Below, one piece after another: positions 35,490 through 43,483 of a DNA stretch of 52,930 nucleotides. Position 1 is the stretch's first letter. Every line of letters starts with the position of its first letter. A model generated the notes under the pieces. It made no database searches, was not told the DNA's origin, and saw only the letters and a list, made by a program, of their open reading frames with translations. The translations under genes were made by a program, and so were the position numbers. The DNA comes from Salinispora cortesiana (GTDB lineage Bacteria; Actinomycetota; Actinomycetes; Mycobacteriales; Micromonosporaceae), in contig NZ_AXVR01000036.1 of the NCBI RefSeq assembly GCF_000484695.1, positions 1 through 52,930 of the forward strand. The letters run 5' to 3'.

Positions 35490-35984
35490 TTGGTTGCGGA
35501 GCACCAAGGCCGGCAGGAACCGCCGCCCCTCGACACCCTCGCGGCCCGCTTGGAGTACCTGTTCGAGACCATCCGCCCCACACTCGAGGAGCTTGGAGGG
35601 TCCGAAGAGCCCGGCCGCAAGTACACAAACAAAGAAGTCGCTGACAAGATCAATGGACAGCAGCCGGAGACGGGAGTGTCCATCAGCGCTGCCTACATTG
35701 GAGAGCTACGTCGAGGCGTGGCGTGCGATCCGCGTACCTCGCACGTCCGCGCCCTGGCCCGGGCCCTTGGCGTGCACTCGGGCTACTTTGTGGATGATGC
35801 GGCGGCCCACCGGGTTCGGGACCAGATCCGACTCCTCAGCGAGCTCCGACGAATGGGCGTCAAACAGGTAGCACTGCGGCAAGTTCTCGCGGACACCGGC
35901 TTGTCCTCGGCCGACTCTCGGCTGGTGGAACAGATGGTTGCCCGTCTGCAAGCCCTTGGCGACAGCCATCGGAAGGGCCGCTGA
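35490..35984 (+). CDS. XRE-type helix-turn-helix regulator
   Basis: A 164-residue protein. Residues about 15-100 form a Cro/C1-type domain: LAARLEYLFETIRPT, KYTNKEVADKINGQQP, ISAAYIGELRRGVACDPRTS, then VRALARALGVHSGYFVDD, the normal XRE end where the partner pocket begins. The C-terminal part is helical (RDQIRLLSELRRMGVKQVAL) and could dimerise. A TTG at 35490 with GTGAGGAAC before it appears to be the start. It is the first gene of a unit with an ImmA/IrrE protease and a multi-helix membrane protein, whose expression it probably controls. Confidence 0.85.
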   Translation: MVAEHQGRQEPPPLDTLAARLEYLFETIRPTLEELGGSEEPGRKYTNKEVADKINGQQPETGVSISAAYIGELRRGVACDPRTSHVRALARALGVHSGYFVDDAAAHRVRDQIRLLSELRRMGVKQVALRQVLADTGLSSADSRLVEQMVARLQALGDSHRKGR

Positions 35985-36037
35985 CAGTCATGCTTGTCCT
36001 GCGGTGGAGGCATCCAGACGACCGGGGAGAGGCTGAC

Positions 36038-36565
36038 GTGACCCTGCGCCAACTACGAAAGCGCTGCAAGCGGGTGGTCGCCGAGCTGAACATGCCCGAG
36101 ACGTTCGACATCCTGGATCTGTGCCGGTTTCTGGGAGAGCGTCGGGGACGACCCATCCACCTGGTTCCGATTCGCCTGCCAGTGCACACCGTCTGCGGCA
36201 TGTGGGTGCCGACGGACAGCTTCGACGCGGTCTTCTATGAGCAGGACACCTCGCCGATACACCAAATGCTAATCATCGGGCACGAGCTGGGTCACCTGCT
36301 CGCTGGGCACCGGCCCGCCGCCGTCCTGGAACCCGATGCCTCCAAGCTGCTCCTGCCGGACCTCGACCCCCAGACCGTGCAGCGCTTCCTCGGCCGAGGC
36401 ACCTACGCCGCCGAGGAGGAGCGGGAGGCGGAGATGATCGGCTCTCTCCTGCTACACCGGGTCCACGACAGTTCGGACGCTGCGGGAACGGAGCCGCCTC
36501 GAGACAGTCCTGAAGCCGCTCTGCGCGACCGGCTACGGCAGTCGCTAGAGCACCCCGGCCGGTAG
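36038..36565 (+). CDS. ImmA/IrrE-family metallopeptidase
   Basis: A 175-residue protein with the zinc-protease motif HELGH at residues 82-86 and a downstream EEEREAEMIGSLLL containing the third ligand Glu. Such proteases typically cleave or inactivate a partner XRE repressor, as ImmA does with ImmR and IrrE with DdrO; here the partner would be the preceding gene. GTG 36038 follows GGGGAGAGG; ATG 35990, 16 codons earlier, lacks such a site but is possible. Unlike many ImmA proteins it is alone, without a fused HTH. Six bases separate it from the membrane protein gene. Confidence 0.87.
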   Translation: MTLRQLRKRCKRVVAELNMPETFDILDLCRFLGERRGRPIHLVPIRLPVHTVCGMWVPTDSFDAVFYEQDTSPIHQMLIIGHELGHLLAGHRPAAVLEPDASKLLLPDLDPQTVQRFLGRGTYAAEEEREAEMIGSLLLHRVHDSSDAAGTEPPRDSPEAALRDRLRQSLEHPGR

Positions 36566-36571
36566 CAGCCG

Positions 36572-37810
36572 ATGGATACCCTGCTCTACGGCATCTGCGC
36601 CGGCGCTGGCTGGGCGACCTTCGCCTACACCCTACGGCTGCTGCGACGACACCCAACCCCGGCGCGTCGCGCCCTCTGCGTCTCGTTCGGTGCCTTCGCG
36701 GTCGGCGTCACCCTGGCCATCCCACCGCTCGCCGACAGCATTGAGACCGGCTTGGGGTTACCAAATCTGGCCAAGGTACTCGCCCACGGCTGTGCCATGA
36801 CCATCGCCGCGTCCGCCGAGCACATGCTGCTGTACCTCGCACTGCCGCCCGCACAGGCGGCCGCCCGTACCCGACGCTGGGTCTGGATCACGGCCGGCGC
36901 GTACCTCGTCATGGTCGCCCTGTACGCCCACACCCTCGGCTACGACCAGCCGGTTCAGCTGACCGTTGAGTACGCCACCGACCCGGCGGTCTCGACATAT
37001 CTGCTGATTCTCATGGTGGTGGGCTTCTTCGCCTACTGCATCGATATCTCCCGATTGTGCTGGAAGTTCGCCCGCATCTGCGGCCGGCCCTGGCTCCGAC
37101 GTGGCCTGCGCATCACCGCTGCCGGCGCTGCGGTCGCCATGCTCTACAGCACCAACAAGATCATCTACCTGGTCGCCTTCTGGAGTGGGCGACAGCCAAC
37201 CGGCGAACGCGAGATCGCCGCGGTCCTGGTCACCATCAGCGCACTACTCATGATGATCGGCCTGACCATGCCCGCCTGGGGCCCACTGATGCCCCTCACC
37301 CGGCGCTGGGACGACCTGCGCGCCTACCGACGCCTCGGGCCGCTGTGGCACGACCTCACCGTAGCGCTGCCCGAGCTTGAGCTGGACCCGCAACTCCGCC
37401 GGCCGCTCGTCGCCGTACGTGACCTCGACTACACACTGACCCGTCGCCTGGCCGAGATCCGCGACGGACGGCTGGCGCTACGGCCCTTCCTGGACGCCCG
37501 GGCTACCCAGGCTGCCGACGCCCTCGCCGAGCAGGCGGGCCTCGCGGACGACGACCGGCTCGCCACCATCGAGGCCGCCCAGTTGGCCTTCGGCCTGCGA
37601 GCGCACCGAGCCGGGATCGCCGCGCCCCAGCCGCATCCAGCCGAGGGCCCACCCCGATCGGCCGGCGGCTGGGCCGGCGAGATCACCTGGCTCACCCGCG
37701 TTGCGGCCGCGTACCGCCAGTCCCCGGTGGTCACGGCTACCCTCGACGCCACCCAGCACCTCACCTCCACCGACACCCGGTCGCAAGCCGTTGTGGACCC
37801 GCGCCGGTGA
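36572..37810 (+). CDS. Seven-helix membrane protein of the MAB_1171c type (DUF6545-like C-terminus)
   Basis: A 412-residue protein. Residues 1-245 contain seven hydrophobic helices (about 4-22, 38-55, 66-90, 103-122, 141-163, 182-203 and 218-236); residues 250-385 form a cytosolic domain starting LTRRWDDLRAYRRLGPLWHD and including AVRDLDYTLTRRLAEIRDGR and ITWLTRVAAAYRQSP. The 7TM plus conserved RLxPLWxxL tail is the pattern of MAB_1171c family putative transporters, whose function is unknown. The architecture is as compatible with a sensor or signalling membrane protein as with a transporter. It closes the operon with the XRE regulator and ImmA protease. Confidence 0.8.
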   Translation: MDTLLYGICAGAGWATFAYTLRLLRRHPTPARRALCVSFGAFAVGVTLAIPPLADSIETGLGLPNLAKVLAHGCAMTIAASAEHMLLYLALPPAQAAARTRRWVWITAGAYLVMVALYAHTLGYDQPVQLTVEYATDPAVSTYLLILMVVGFFAYCIDISRLCWKFARICGRPWLRRGLRITAAGAAVAMLYSTNKIIYLVAFWSGRQPTGEREIAAVLVTISALLMMIGLTMPAWGPLMPLTRRWDDLRAYRRLGPLWHDLTVALPELELDPQLRRPLVAVRDLDYTLTRRLAEIRDGRLALRPFLDARATQAADALAEQAGLADDDRLATIEAAQLAFGLRAHRAGIAAPQPHPAEGPPRSAGGWAGEITWLTRVAAAYRQSPVVTATLDATQHLTSTDTRSQAVVDPRR

Positions 37811-37880
37811 GAGACCGTTTCGTTCACCCGAATTCGAGACCGCGGGGCCGGCCGCGACACAGCTGACCACCGGGGTTCAC

Positions 37881-38115
37881 ACAGCTACTCGAACGCGACG
37901 ACATCCTCGTCCTGGCGGCCGGCAGTGACCAGAACCCGACCGGCTTCGCCTTCCTGACCCTGCGGCCACCGGGTACCACGACGGACCGCTGGCCCAACTC
38001 GAGGAGCTGTACGTTCGACCTGGCCGGCGGGGCCAGGGCATCGGTGCCGCCCTGCTCGCGAACCGCGATCCACCTGGTCCGCGAGCAGGGTCAGGCCAAC
38101 CCAGCGGCCACGTAG
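37881..38115 (+). pseudogene. GNAT acetyltransferase remnant
   Basis: Three frames together encode LLERDDILVLAAGSDQNPTG and FAFLTLRP, then YHDGPLAQLEELYVRPG and GQGIGAALL, then AIHLVREQG before a stop at 38113. These are consecutive parts of one GNAT domain, including the acetyl-CoA loop RxGxGxG/A. Two frameshifts (near 37972 and 38060) and the missing ends show that it is dead. Confidence 0.6.
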
Positions 38116-38243
38116 ACGCCAAGGATCACAACAGCCACGACGTTGAAGACCACTACCGTGAAAAGCCGGAGAAAGGCAGCCGCAGGGTGACCTATCGTGA
38201 GGTCAAGGAACGTCCCTTCGCCCCCTCTGCCTGAATGCTCCAT
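38091..38243 (-). CDS. 50-residue single-pass membrane protein
   Basis: A short leftward frame from ATG 38243 to a stop at 38091. It has a polar N-terminus (MEHSGRGGEG), then a hydrophobic helix covering about residues 24-48 (FLRLFTVVVFNVVAVVILGV). GGGGAG five bases before the ATG is a strong ribosome binding site; a second ATG directly upstream (38246) is also possible. It lies 80 bases after the sugar transferase in the same direction and could be the last gene of that unit. Short membrane proteins of this kind are easily missed and have no assigned function. Confidence 0.55.
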   Translation of the reverse strand: MEHSGRGGEGTFLDLTIGHPAAAFLRLFTVVVFNVVAVVILGVYVAAGLA

Positions 38244-38325
38244 CATTACTCCCCAGTTTCGGACAAAATACTGCTGGTCTGGACCGGTAGCTCACAGCCA
38301 TCAGTCCGACCGAACCGCGGGGCCT

Positions 38326-39741
38326 TCAGCGGCCGCCGCCGCGCACCACTTCAATAGCCGTCCGTACGATGACCTTCACATCCAACCAGAGCGACCAATT
38401 CTCGATGTAGTAGTTGTCAAACCGGGCTCGATCGGAGATCGGCGTATCGCCACGCAATCCACTGACCTGCGCCAGCCCCGTCAACCCGACCGGTACGCGG
38501 TGCCGCATGGCGTACTCGGGGTGGTCCGCCGAGAACCGATCAACGAAGTAGGGTCGCTCCGGACGCGGTCCCACCACGGTCATGTCGCCGCGGAGGATGT
38601 TCCACAGCTGGGGTAGTTCGTCCAGTGACGTACGACGCAGGAAGCGGCCAATCGGGCCGATCCGGGGATCAGCGGCGACGGACCAGGTGGTCTGCGACTC
38701 GGTTTCGTCCGCGGGTCGCATCGAGCGAAACTTCAACAGCTCGAATGGGCGACCGTAACGTCCAATCCGTTCCTGGCGGAACAGAATGCCGGGGCCGCTC
38801 CCGATACGGGTGACGATCGCGCACAGCAACAGGAGCGGGCTCAGGAGCAGCAGTGAGGTGGCCGCGGTGATGACGTCGAAGACGCGCTTCACCGCGAACT
38901 GCGGGCCGGTCAGCGAGGGACGGGTAGCCCTCCGGACGCCGATGGCACCGATGTGGTCGGGAATGCCGTGGCGAGAATCGAACTCTCGTAGCCGAGGGAC
39001 GACCCACAGATCACAGGCGGCAACGCCGGGTAGGCGGGCGACCCGCAGGAGCTCCTCGTCGCTGCAGGCGACATCGGCGATCAGCACTACTTCACAGCGA
39101 AGTATTCGGATAACTTCTTCAAGGTCGCTCAACTCGCCGATCAACGGTTGGCTGTCACTGCGCTCATGGCTTGTCGACGCCACGTCGACGAAACCGGCGA
39201 AGTGCAGGCCGTACTCCGGGTAGCGGCGTAGCAGGCGAGCTAGCTCGGTGGCGATTGGCCCGCCACCGACGATGATGGCGGAGTGCTCTACCCAGCGCCG
39301 TCGACGGGCAATCACCACCGCCATCCGGGTCAGCATCCGCCCAGCCAGGACTAGCGGAGCCGACATCGCCACGATCTGCATAAAGCCAGCAACGTACTCG
39401 ACAGAGTCGTGGCGTGCGGCCGCGATGATCGCGACCACCGCCGCAGCGGCGAGTAGCCGGACACACAGTTGGGGCAGCTCATCCAGGAAGCTGATATGTC
39501 GCCGCCCGGCGTACAGCCCGCCTAGAGCAAACGCGGCCACGGTGACCAGACCGGCGGCGATAACGCCCTTCCAGTAGTCCTGATTCCACACCAGCGGTAG
39601 CACGAAGGTGCTCAGGTCGACCGGAAGCGTGAGCATCCAGGCCCGGAGTGCCTGGGTGCGTCGAGAGGAGGGTGACCTCAGGTAGGGAAGAACCGTCGTC
39701 GATGCCGAACGTTGCCGTGGCACAGTCCACACCTGCGGCAT
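38326..39741 (-). CDS. Polyprenyl-phosphate sugar-1-phosphate transferase (exopolysaccharide initiating enzyme)
   Basis: A 471-residue protein: four hydrophobic helices in residues 35-150, a CoA-binding/Rossmann-like module (HSAIIVGGGPIATELARLL, near 155-175), a further helix near 295-318, and the catalytic PNPT domain with KRVFDVITAATSLLLLSPLL, FRQERIGRYGRPFELLKFRS, LRRTSLDELPQLWNILRGD and VGPRPERPYFVD. These are signatures of WcaJ/CpsE-type enzymes that move a sugar phosphate from a nucleotide sugar to undecaprenyl phosphate, starting repeat-unit synthesis. It is divergent from the LCP gene and probably shares control with the glycosyltransferase genes beyond. Confidence 0.92.
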   Translation of the reverse strand: MPQVWTVPRQRSASTTVLPYLRSPSSRRTQALRAWMLTLPVDLSTFVLPLVWNQDYWKGVIAAGLVTVAAFALGGLYAGRRHISFLDELPQLCVRLLAAAAVVAIIAAARHDSVEYVAGFMQIVAMSAPLVLAGRMLTRMAVVIARRRRWVEHSAIIVGGGPIATELARLLRRYPEYGLHFAGFVDVASTSHERSDSQPLIGELSDLEEVIRILRCEVVLIADVACSDEELLRVARLPGVAACDLWVVPRLREFDSRHGIPDHIGAIGVRRATRPSLTGPQFAVKRVFDVITAATSLLLLSPLLLLCAIVTRIGSGPGILFRQERIGRYGRPFELLKFRSMRPADETESQTTWSVAADPRIGPIGRFLRRTSLDELPQLWNILRGDMTVVGPRPERPYFVDRFSADHPEYAMRHRVPVGLTGLAQVSGLRGDTPISDRARFDNYYIENWSLWLDVKVIVRTAIEVVRGGGR

Positions 39742-39822
39742 GAAATCCCCCGAGTTTTCGCTCCCGCCACTGAGGATGATACGACGGCTGTCGAGTTTGT
39801 ACTGCCCGTTAAAATCGCGGAC

Positions 39823-40881
39823 ATGTCCGTCAATACGCCTCCCCCTGATGTCGAATGCTCGACCGGGGCCCAGACCCAGCCGCCCCGTCGACGTCGGTGG
39901 CGACGAGTGCTTTTGATTGTCTTGGCCGCGCTTACCCTGCTCGGTGGCGGCGGCGCGTTGGCTGCAGCACTGTACGCGCGCGACATCGACAACGACATAC
40001 CCCGGATTGAGGCGTTCGCCGAGGTTCCGCAGGAGGCCCGACCGACGAAGGACACGGCGGCCGGTGACGCGATGAACTTCCTGATCCTTGGCAGCGACAC
40101 CCGCGACCCGGATACCACCGGCGGCTCACGGGCCGACACCATCATCCTCATGCACCTGCCGGGGGACCGCTCCGGCGCGCAACTGGTGTCCATCCCCCGC
40201 GATACCTGGGTGCAGGTGCCGCGGAGTGCAGACGGACGGCGTGGCGGCACGGAAGCGAAAATCAACGCTGCCTACGCCTGGGGAGGCGCACCGCTGATGG
40301 TGCAGACCGTCGAGCGCTACACCGGCGTCCGAGTCGACCATGTGTTGATGGTCGACTTCGCCGGTTTCAAAGAGATCGTTGATGCACTGGACGGGGTGGA
40401 GATCGACGTGGAGAAGGCGTTCACCTCGACGCATTCCCTGAACCCGGACAGCATCCGCGAGTTCAAGGCAGGGCCGCAGACCATGGACGGCGCCGCAGCG
40501 CTGGACTACGCACGGGAGCGATACGCGTTCGAGGACGGCGACTTCGCCCGGATCCGGCATCAGCAGCAGGTGATCAAAGCGATCATCAACAAGGCGGCCT
40601 CCGGTGGCGTCCTGACCAACCCCCGCAGGCTCAACTCGTTCCTGCGAGCCACCGCCGACGCGGTCGCCATCGACGAAACCCTGAACATTTTCACTACAGC
40701 TCGTGACCTGCGTCACCTCCGTAGCGACAGTCTGAGCTTCTACACCAGTCCCATATCCGGCACCGGAACCCGCGGCAACCAGAGCGTCGTACTGCCCGAT
40801 CCGGCCAAGGCAGAGGCGTTCTACGACGCGGTGCGCCGCGACGACACCGCGCAGATCGCGGCGATCGGAGCGGCCGGATAG
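39823..40881 (+). CDS. LCP (LytR-CpsA-Psr) family glycopolymer transferase
   Basis: A 352-residue protein: short cytosolic tail with RRRRWRR, one membrane helix (about residues 28-48), then an extracellular LCP domain. Its signature elements are MNFLILGSDTRDPDTTGGSR and ADTIILMHLPGD, the arginine-rich SIPRDTWVQVP, INAAYAWGG, LMVDFAGFKEIVDALDGVEI and DYARERYAFEDGDFARIRHQ. LCP enzymes transfer lipid-linked glycopolymers to peptidoglycan or arabinogalactan. ATG 39823 was taken because earlier starts would add sequence antisense to the sugar transferase leader. TAAAAT at 39810-39815 may be a -10 element. Confidence 0.92.
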   Translation: MSVNTPPPDVECSTGAQTQPPRRRRWRRVLLIVLAALTLLGGGGALAAALYARDIDNDIPRIEAFAEVPQEARPTKDTAAGDAMNFLILGSDTRDPDTTGGSRADTIILMHLPGDRSGAQLVSIPRDTWVQVPRSADGRRGGTEAKINAAYAWGGAPLMVQTVERYTGVRVDHVLMVDFAGFKEIVDALDGVEIDVEKAFTSTHSLNPDSIREFKAGPQTMDGAAALDYARERYAFEDGDFARIRHQQQVIKAIINKAASGGVLTNPRRLNSFLRATADAVAIDETLNIFTTARDLRHLRSDSLSFYTSPISGTGTRGNQSVVLPDPAKAEAFYDAVRRDDTAQIAAIGAAG

Positions 40882-40925
40882 CGGCTGCCGGTCAGCCCTC
40901 CCCCGCCAGCACCCGCACCGCGCCG

Positions 40926-42248
40926 TTAGGAAATCGGACGCAGAGCTGCGTGGCACCGTTCACCTCGCGTGCGAACACGCGGACTGAACCCCTCGCCGGG
41001 CACGCCCGGAGTCTGCTGGGCCCGCAGGTCAAATGCCGGCCGCACCACGAGATTCTTGCTGGGGTGGCTCAGTCCGTGGGTGATGTCCACCTGTGAGTTG
41101 GCCGCCGGCTGACCGATCCACCCCTGTCCGGTGCCGGCGACGTCGGGCAGACCGGGCTGCGAAAGGGTGGCCCGGATGCTCGACATGCCCCGGTCCGCGC
41201 CGAAGTCGATCGCGGCGGTGGCACAGTTACGGATCTGCGTGTCGATGGTGGCCGAGGCGGGCTCCTCGGGTTTGGCGCCGGCCACGAACCGAATACCTAT
41301 CTCGGTGCCCGGGCCGGCGTGGTTGGCACCCTGCACGTAGCCGGCCAGCCAACGGCAGTCGTTGCGTGAGATGCGCACACCGACCCCACCGGCCAGGTCT
41401 GCATAGCAGTTCACACATCCAATGCCCGACGCGGCGAGCTCGAAGGAGACATCCTGCCGGACGCCCCAGGCATGGCAGTTGACCATCAGCGTGCCGTAGG
41501 AGTTTCCGGCCATGTGAAACCCGGTGCCGGCATTCTGGAACGAGATGCAGTTAAGAAACATCGAGTCGTGCGGCCCGGTGAAGTTGATGCCGTGGCCCCC
41601 GTTGTCGTGCGTACGGAGGCCGGTGATCCGTGCCTCCATCTGGTGGGAGGGGGCGGGCAGGTCGGCAGCGATTCCCCAGTCACTGACCACCCCGTCGGCA
41701 CCGCAGTTGAAGACGGTGAGGTCAGCGAGTTCGTAGCCGTACCCGTAGAGGCGAAGGCCGTAGCCGACCGGATTGTCCTTCGCGCGGTTTCCGTCCAGGG
41801 TGAGGTCACGGATGCTGAACATCGTGCTGCCAGCGCTGCTACGACTTCTCGTCTCCTGCTCAAAACGATCGGACTCGAGGATGGCGGTGTTGGCGCCGGG
41901 AGCCAGTCGAAGCATGGTGGCGTCACCGCCGGAGCCGCGCAGATGCACCCGGGAGTACAGGGTGAGCCGACGGGTCAGGTACGTGCCCGGCGGAAAGAAG
42001 ACGATCCCGCCGGTGACGCGAGCGGCGTCGATAGCCTGCTGTAGAGCGGCGGTGTCGTCGGTGGTGCCATCACCCGTCGCGCCGAATTCGCGCACGTCGT
42101 AGTCGCGGCCCGCGGACGCGTCATCGCCCCTGCCGTACGCCAGGGCTCCGACTCCACTGACAGCGAGGACCGCGCCGACCGAGGCGATGGCCCGGCGGCG
42201 TGGCAGGGCGGCACGGGCTGCTCTGCCGCCGGGCAGCTCGGGATTCAT
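40926..42248 (-). CDS. Secreted right-handed beta-helix protein (pectate-lyase-superfamily type)
   Basis: A 440-residue protein with a twin-arginine-like leader (PRRRAIASVGAVLAVSGVGA) and the opening DYDVREFGATGDGTTDDTAA and LQQAIDAA of the Pectate_lyase_3 fold, followed by FFPPGTYLTRRL and many coil repeats with Asn/Gly turns. Such proteins are polysaccharide lyases, hydrolases or epimerases; in a polymer locus the likely role is trimming or modifying the exported glycan. AGGAGAAGTA before ATG 42248 is a strong start signal, and the ATG overlaps the stop of the flippase gene. Confidence 0.87.
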   Translation of the reverse strand: MNPELPGGRAARAALPRRRAIASVGAVLAVSGVGALAYGRGDDASAGRDYDVREFGATGDGTTDDTAALQQAIDAARVTGGIVFFPPGTYLTRRLTLYSRVHLRGSGGDATMLRLAPGANTAILESDRFEQETRSRSSAGSTMFSIRDLTLDGNRAKDNPVGYGLRLYGYGYELADLTVFNCGADGVVSDWGIAADLPAPSHQMEARITGLRTHDNGGHGINFTGPHDSMFLNCISFQNAGTGFHMAGNSYGTLMVNCHAWGVRQDVSFELAASGIGCVNCYADLAGGVGVRISRNDCRWLAGYVQGANHAGPGTEIGIRFVAGAKPEEPASATIDTQIRNCATAAIDFGADRGMSSIRATLSQPGLPDVAGTGQGWIGQPAANSQVDITHGLSHPSKNLVVRPAFDLRAQQTPGVPGEGFSPRVRTRGERCHAALRPIS

Positions 42249-43483
42249 TACTTCTCCTGTGGCTGACGTGGCCGGACGAGAGTAGGGGTGGGAATCCGTG
42301 GCGAGGGTAGCTCTGGTGGCCGCGCCGCCGTGTCCCCGGTCAGCCTGAGCCGCAGGACGAACCACGCTACGACGAGCAACTCGCCCACGGCGAGCAGCAG
42401 GAACAGATCACCGGTGGTACGCAGCCACAGCAGCGCGACGGCCAGCGCCGTGAAGGCGATCGTTCGGGACCCGATCGCGGAGGCGAGGTAGGTGGCGGGC
42501 GCGGAGTAGATCATGTGTCGAGTGGAGAGCCAGGTGGAAGTCATGAGCGCCGCCTTGTAGGCGCAGTAGAACGCCACCGTGCCAAAACTGGCGGCGGCGA
42601 GCGCGGCGGCCAGTAGGCCGCGTAGGTCGGGGCTGGCGACAACGGTGGCGGAGATGCCCACCAGCAGCACCACGGTTAACAGCCGAGCCCCGGTCCGGAA
42701 CCGACTCCCTCGCCCCACGACCAGGTCTTCCCGGGTAGTGGCCGCGAGCGCCACGTGGAACGGACCGAAGGCCAGGTCCATCGCGCGCAGCACGACGATC
42801 GCGTCGGCGCCGGCCAGCACGCCGGCGACGGCGGGCAATGCGATGACGTACAGCAGGTCAGCTGCCGCGGCCACGCAGTAGGTGACCCCGAGTCGTACGC
42901 CGGCCAGCAGGCCCGGCCGGATTCCCTCGCCGCGGGGCGACCGACGGCTCAGGGCCCAGGCCAGCACGGCGAGCTGGGCGGGTACCGCCGCGATCTCCAG
43001 ACGTAGGCCCGCGGTCGCGAAGGCCGCCGTGGCCAGCGTGCCGGCCGCGACCAGTTGCGGCACCAGGTTGGCCCGGCGGCGGGACCGGGTTGCCGACATC
43101 GACCAGAAGAGCGCCTCGATCGGTAGCTGCAGCAGCACCGGCAGGACGACCAGAAGTCGGTCGAAGATGCCGCTCTCCGGGAATGTCACCGAGACGGCCG
43201 TGAAGCCGATCACGGCGACCGGCAACGTCACCACTGCTGCGGTCCGCGTCGCCCACGCTTCCCGGTCCCAGCCGGAGGGCACGATTCCCGCCGACTGCGG
43301 GCGGCCGATCAAAGCCTCGATGAGGGTGTAGGGAATGGCCAGCAGGACACCCTGGAAAGCCACGAAGGCGACATGCCCACTGTCGAGCCAGGATGCCAGC
43401 AGGAATACCCCGACGTTCGCCAGCCTGGTCATCACCTGTACGGACAGCTGCGACTGCTGGAGCCGCCGGAGCAGCCCGGTCAT
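42248..43483 (-). CDS. Probable Wzx-like repeat-unit flippase
   Basis: A 411-residue polytopic protein with about twelve hydrophobic helices and few charged loops, starting LLRRLQQSQLSVQVMTRLAN. The helix spacing and the basic stretch between helices suit the MOP/MATE-like flippase superfamily, and its place between polymerase and lyase in an exopolysaccharide locus supports translocation of lipid-linked repeat units. Sequence conservation is weak, so the assignment leans on context. It overlaps the polymerase gene as ATGA and the beta-helix gene by one base. Confidence 0.7.
   Translation of the reverse strand: MTGLLRRLQQSQLSVQVMTRLANVGVFLLASWLDSGHVAFVAFQGVLLAIPYTLIEALIGRPQSAGIVPSGWDREAWATRTAAVVTLPVAVIGFTAVSVTFPESGIFDRLLVVLPVLLQLPIEALFWSMSATRSRRRANLVPQLVAAGTLATAAFATAGLRLEIAAVPAQLAVLAWALSRRSPRGEGIRPGLLAGVRLGVTYCVAAAADLLYVIALPAVAGVLAGADAIVVLRAMDLAFGPFHVALAATTREDLVVGRGSRFRTGARLLTVVLLVGISATVVASPDLRGLLAAALAAASFGTVAFYCAYKAALMTSTWLSTRHMIYSAPATYLASAIGSRTIAFTALAVALLWLRTTGDLFLLLAVGELLVVAWFVLRLRLTGDTAARPPELPSPRIPTPTLVRPRQPQEK

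Noticed and set aside
38972..38988. Sequence resembling a tRNA T-arm (CGAGAGTTCGATTCTCG on the - strand)
   Set aside because: It lies inside the sugar transferase coding sequence and no acceptor, D or anticodon arm can be built around it.
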